In this document: one piece after another, positions 61,701 to 64,000 of the stretch
Layout of the letters: each line of letters starts with the position of its first letter
Numbering within the stretch: position 1 is the first letter of the stretch
Assembly (NCBI GenBank): GCA_013398615.1
Contig: VZSR01001685.1
Location: forward strand, 47,179,657 to 47,243,656
DNA length: 64,000 nucleotides
Origin: Brachypodius melanocephalos
Taxonomy: Eukaryota; Chordata; Aves; Passeriformes; Pycnonotidae
Reading direction: 5' to 3'
Program-made: the position numbers and the translations under genes
The notes under the pieces: generated by a model
Told to the model about the DNA's origin: nothing
The model's database searches: none
Seen by the model: the letters and a program-made list of their open reading frames with translations, nothing else

Positions 61701-64000
61701 GATCAGTTTTAAGGTTGTCATTTTAAAATTCATTAACTACTTTATGTTATTTAAAAAAAAAAAAAAAAGCAGCAATTGTGCAAACTGATCAGTTTGGCTA
61801 CAATCTGCACCCAAGGAGAAGACACTGACTTGAGGAAGGGGGTCTGCTGGCCTTGCTCACAGTGTCTCCCAATGCAGGATAATGTTGTTCAGCCCACAGC
61901 CCTTTTGGAGGGCTGGAATCTCTAGGACAGTCTGCAGTCACATCATATCAGGAAACTTTCAGCCCTTACTCATCTCACCTTTCTCAGTCACGACCCTGCA
62001 TCCCCTTCCTCATCTGCCCCTGGAGCATGAAGATCTGTCCTTCCAGGCAGCAAAGAACTTTTGTTTCCCCCTCTTCTGAGCTCCTTCTGTAAAAAATACA
62101 TGCTTCATGTTCTTCCTTCTCTGCAGATGTTTGTAACTCTGCAACCTAATCCTTCCCCCCTCTTCCCTGGAGAGACATGTTACCCCTATGTAAAGTACAG
62201 AGGTTTAAGTTACAGGGATGTGTGGGTGGCCTTCAGAAATCGTGCCAGTAAGATGTTTCTCAACCAGATTTTCAGTCCTTATAGAAAAAGAAGAAACTAC
62301 ACAAGTCTACACAGCATGCATAGAACAGTAGTTGACCTTCCTTTGAGACAGAAGGTGTCTTCAGTGACCTCAGGGAACAAATTTCCTCTAGGTAAGATGG
62401 ACCCCTATAGATGATTCTTTTTGAGAAGAGCCCTGTCCTGGAAGCAGGTCCCCCAACTTCTCTGCGCTTTCCAGGCTGTCTGATTCCATCAGCAGGTCTG
62501 TGAGCTGACAGTATCACCCATAGTTTTATCACAGGCACACCAACTGCTTTGCCAGGTCCTTACAAAGTACCAATCTACTGTGCGGTGTAAGCAATGCATC
62601 ATCTGTCAGAAAGGAATTAGTTGTGTATAGTCTTAATGCTGAGAACATAAATAAACTGTAGATTGAAAAAAAGGGTTGTGAGGAGGAAAATTCATTTTTA
62701 CTGTCCCTCTAATGTACCATGTCTCCTCTTTGTCTAGGGAGTATCCCACAGTTGATCACCTCTCAGTCAGGAGTGCACTTTAGTGCTATCCTTCAAGCGA
62801 AGAAAAACCTTGAAACATTCATTGGGGCTGTTTTATTATTTTCCCAATCATGTTTCCTTGACTTGACTTGTCCTGTCCCTTTGATCAATAGCAGACGTCA
62901 CCCAGTGTGAGACATGTTTTGGATTGATTTAGAGTGCTTGTTAGTACCAACTTCTAAATCACTTTTCTGAGCTTCCTCTCTTTGATGTTGTTGGCAATGG
63001 ATAAGGTCTTTGGCTGGGATTTTCAAAGGACACAACAACTAAAGGGTCCAGAACACTTAAAGCTCTCCAGCCCCTGTTGAAAATCACAGGCAAAGAGTGC
63101 AAGAAATTTTCTGGCTTTCAATTATAAGATTTTCAAGCACTTTAGGAGCACATAGCTGGTTTATGGGGTTTTCAGTGGTGTCTTTTAGAAGTTGTGTACT
63201 TGGGCATATTTGGAAATCCTATACAGAAGCCATTCAGCATCTTTATATGCCTAAATTCCTTTAAAGCCTGACTCAGCATACTGCGATACTCTTGTGTGTG
63301 TGAGAGAGAGCACCAGCGTAAAGAGCAGGCTCTCAGTGAATAACTGATGCTGTGTATGAATGTGTGGAATACAAGCCAAATGCAAGGGCTCATATGTTAC
63401 AGTCATATAACCCAGCCACTTGTTTCTTCAGCAGTTGTCACAGCAAAGCTGTCATTTCCTAGTTCAAGAGTGTTTATCACATCCTTATCCTTGATACACA
63501 CTCCAGGAGGGGGAAGGATTCACGAAGCAAGTGGAAGTGTGATTCAGAACTTCATCAAACTGAGCAATGAAAATGCTCCCAGCAGTGGCCTCTGCCTGTT
63601 TGGGTATGTGGAATGGATAGCTGGAGTTCCTCACATAATTTAGGTTACATTACCATTTTTCAAGAAAAATCAACAGTCTGGATTCAGTTTGCATAAATAG
63701 GAGCTTCAAAACCAAAGTCTAAAACATTTCATTCCATTTGACCAACTTCCAGCTGAAGGATATTTCTGATCATGAATTGTAATGGTGGAAAATATTGACT
63801 GATTCAGTGGGAGCAAGAGTGGGAGACAGACAGACATATAGACCATTTGCAAGGAGATATATCCTGTTTCCTATGAGCTTTCTTATTAAAATTATCCCAG
63901 TATATACATTCTCTATTCAAGCATGAAGTGCTCATTACAAGTCTCTACATGAATAATGTACACTTAAAATGATTCCCTGTGCCATAAATATCGACCTTGG
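55771..64000. other. Non-coding DNA, nothing recognised
   Basis: About 8 kb with no supported gene or repeat family. Noted: an A16 run at 61753-61768 without an upstream AATAAA at retrocopy spacing, and open frames of up to 117 codons (62061-62414, plus) without domains. Confidence 0.65.
61753..61768. repeat. Poly(A) run, A16
   Basis: An uninterrupted A16. The upstream sequence has no polyadenylation signal at the expected distance. Confidence 0.9.

Noticed and set aside
1..64000. tRNA, rRNA, microRNA genes, CRISPR arrays or bacterial operons
   Set aside because: No tRNA box pairs with cloverleaf, no long hairpins, no spaced direct repeats; composition and repeats are those of vertebrate nuclear DNA.

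Overview
The window looks like non-coding nuclear DNA from a bird, probably a songbird or close relative; the species level is inference. Support comes from CR1 LINE 3' ends of avian type (copies at 21470, 43073 and 55076, with the TTGATTCTATGAT-like terminus), a solo LTR resembling avian ERVK LTRs at about 49266-49720, an AT-rich background with GC-richer patches, and a 100-N scaffold gap at 10948-11047. I found no protein-coding gene I can defend. Open frames up to about 180 codons exist on both strands, but none shows a recognisable domain; the longest lie antisense to retrotransposons, run through the gap, or cross low-complexity DNA. The window is best read as an intergenic gene desert or the inside of a very long intron.

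Layout. 1-4050: unremarkable AT-rich DNA. 4058-7812: an unusual cluster of very old amniote or sauropsid repeats, namely three palindromic MITE remnants, two MIR/CORE-SINE-like pieces on opposite strands and an L2/MIR-type 3' tail. It also holds a small GC-rich island with a TATA box (4600-5000). 7813-10230: nothing recognised. 10240-11600: GC-rich flanks of the gap. 11600-18390: nothing except a T31 run. 18395-18535: old CR1/L3-like fragment. 19437-19565: a 129-base tract of only A and C. 21470-21540: CR1 3' end. 25209-25315: possible MITE. 27080-28915: a 1.8-kb decayed CR1/L3-type ORF2 on the minus strand whose reverse-transcriptase motif can still be read. 28916-36900: nothing recognised beyond a possible conserved element near 32600. 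36928-37640: a hydrophobic-tailed frame ending in a polyadenylation signal and an A16 run, then an LTR-like promoter (CCAAT, TATA, AATAAA, possible splice donor). 43073-43262: CR1 3' end. 49266-49720: minus-strand ERVK-like LTR. 53530-53860: isolated GC-rich patch. 55076-55770: the longest young CR1 3' region. The remainder to 64000 holds nothing I recognise.

There are no genes here that work together. The activity visible is successive retrotransposon insertion (old L3/CR1, younger CR1, ERV LTRs) on a background in which much older MITEs and SINEs remain recognisable. I did not find a convincing undescribed system. The most testable leads are the LTR-like promoter at 37528-37640, the ancient-repeat cluster at 4-8 kb and the ORF with a poly(A) tail at 37.1 kb. 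Repeat family names come from memory of consensus sequences, not from a search.
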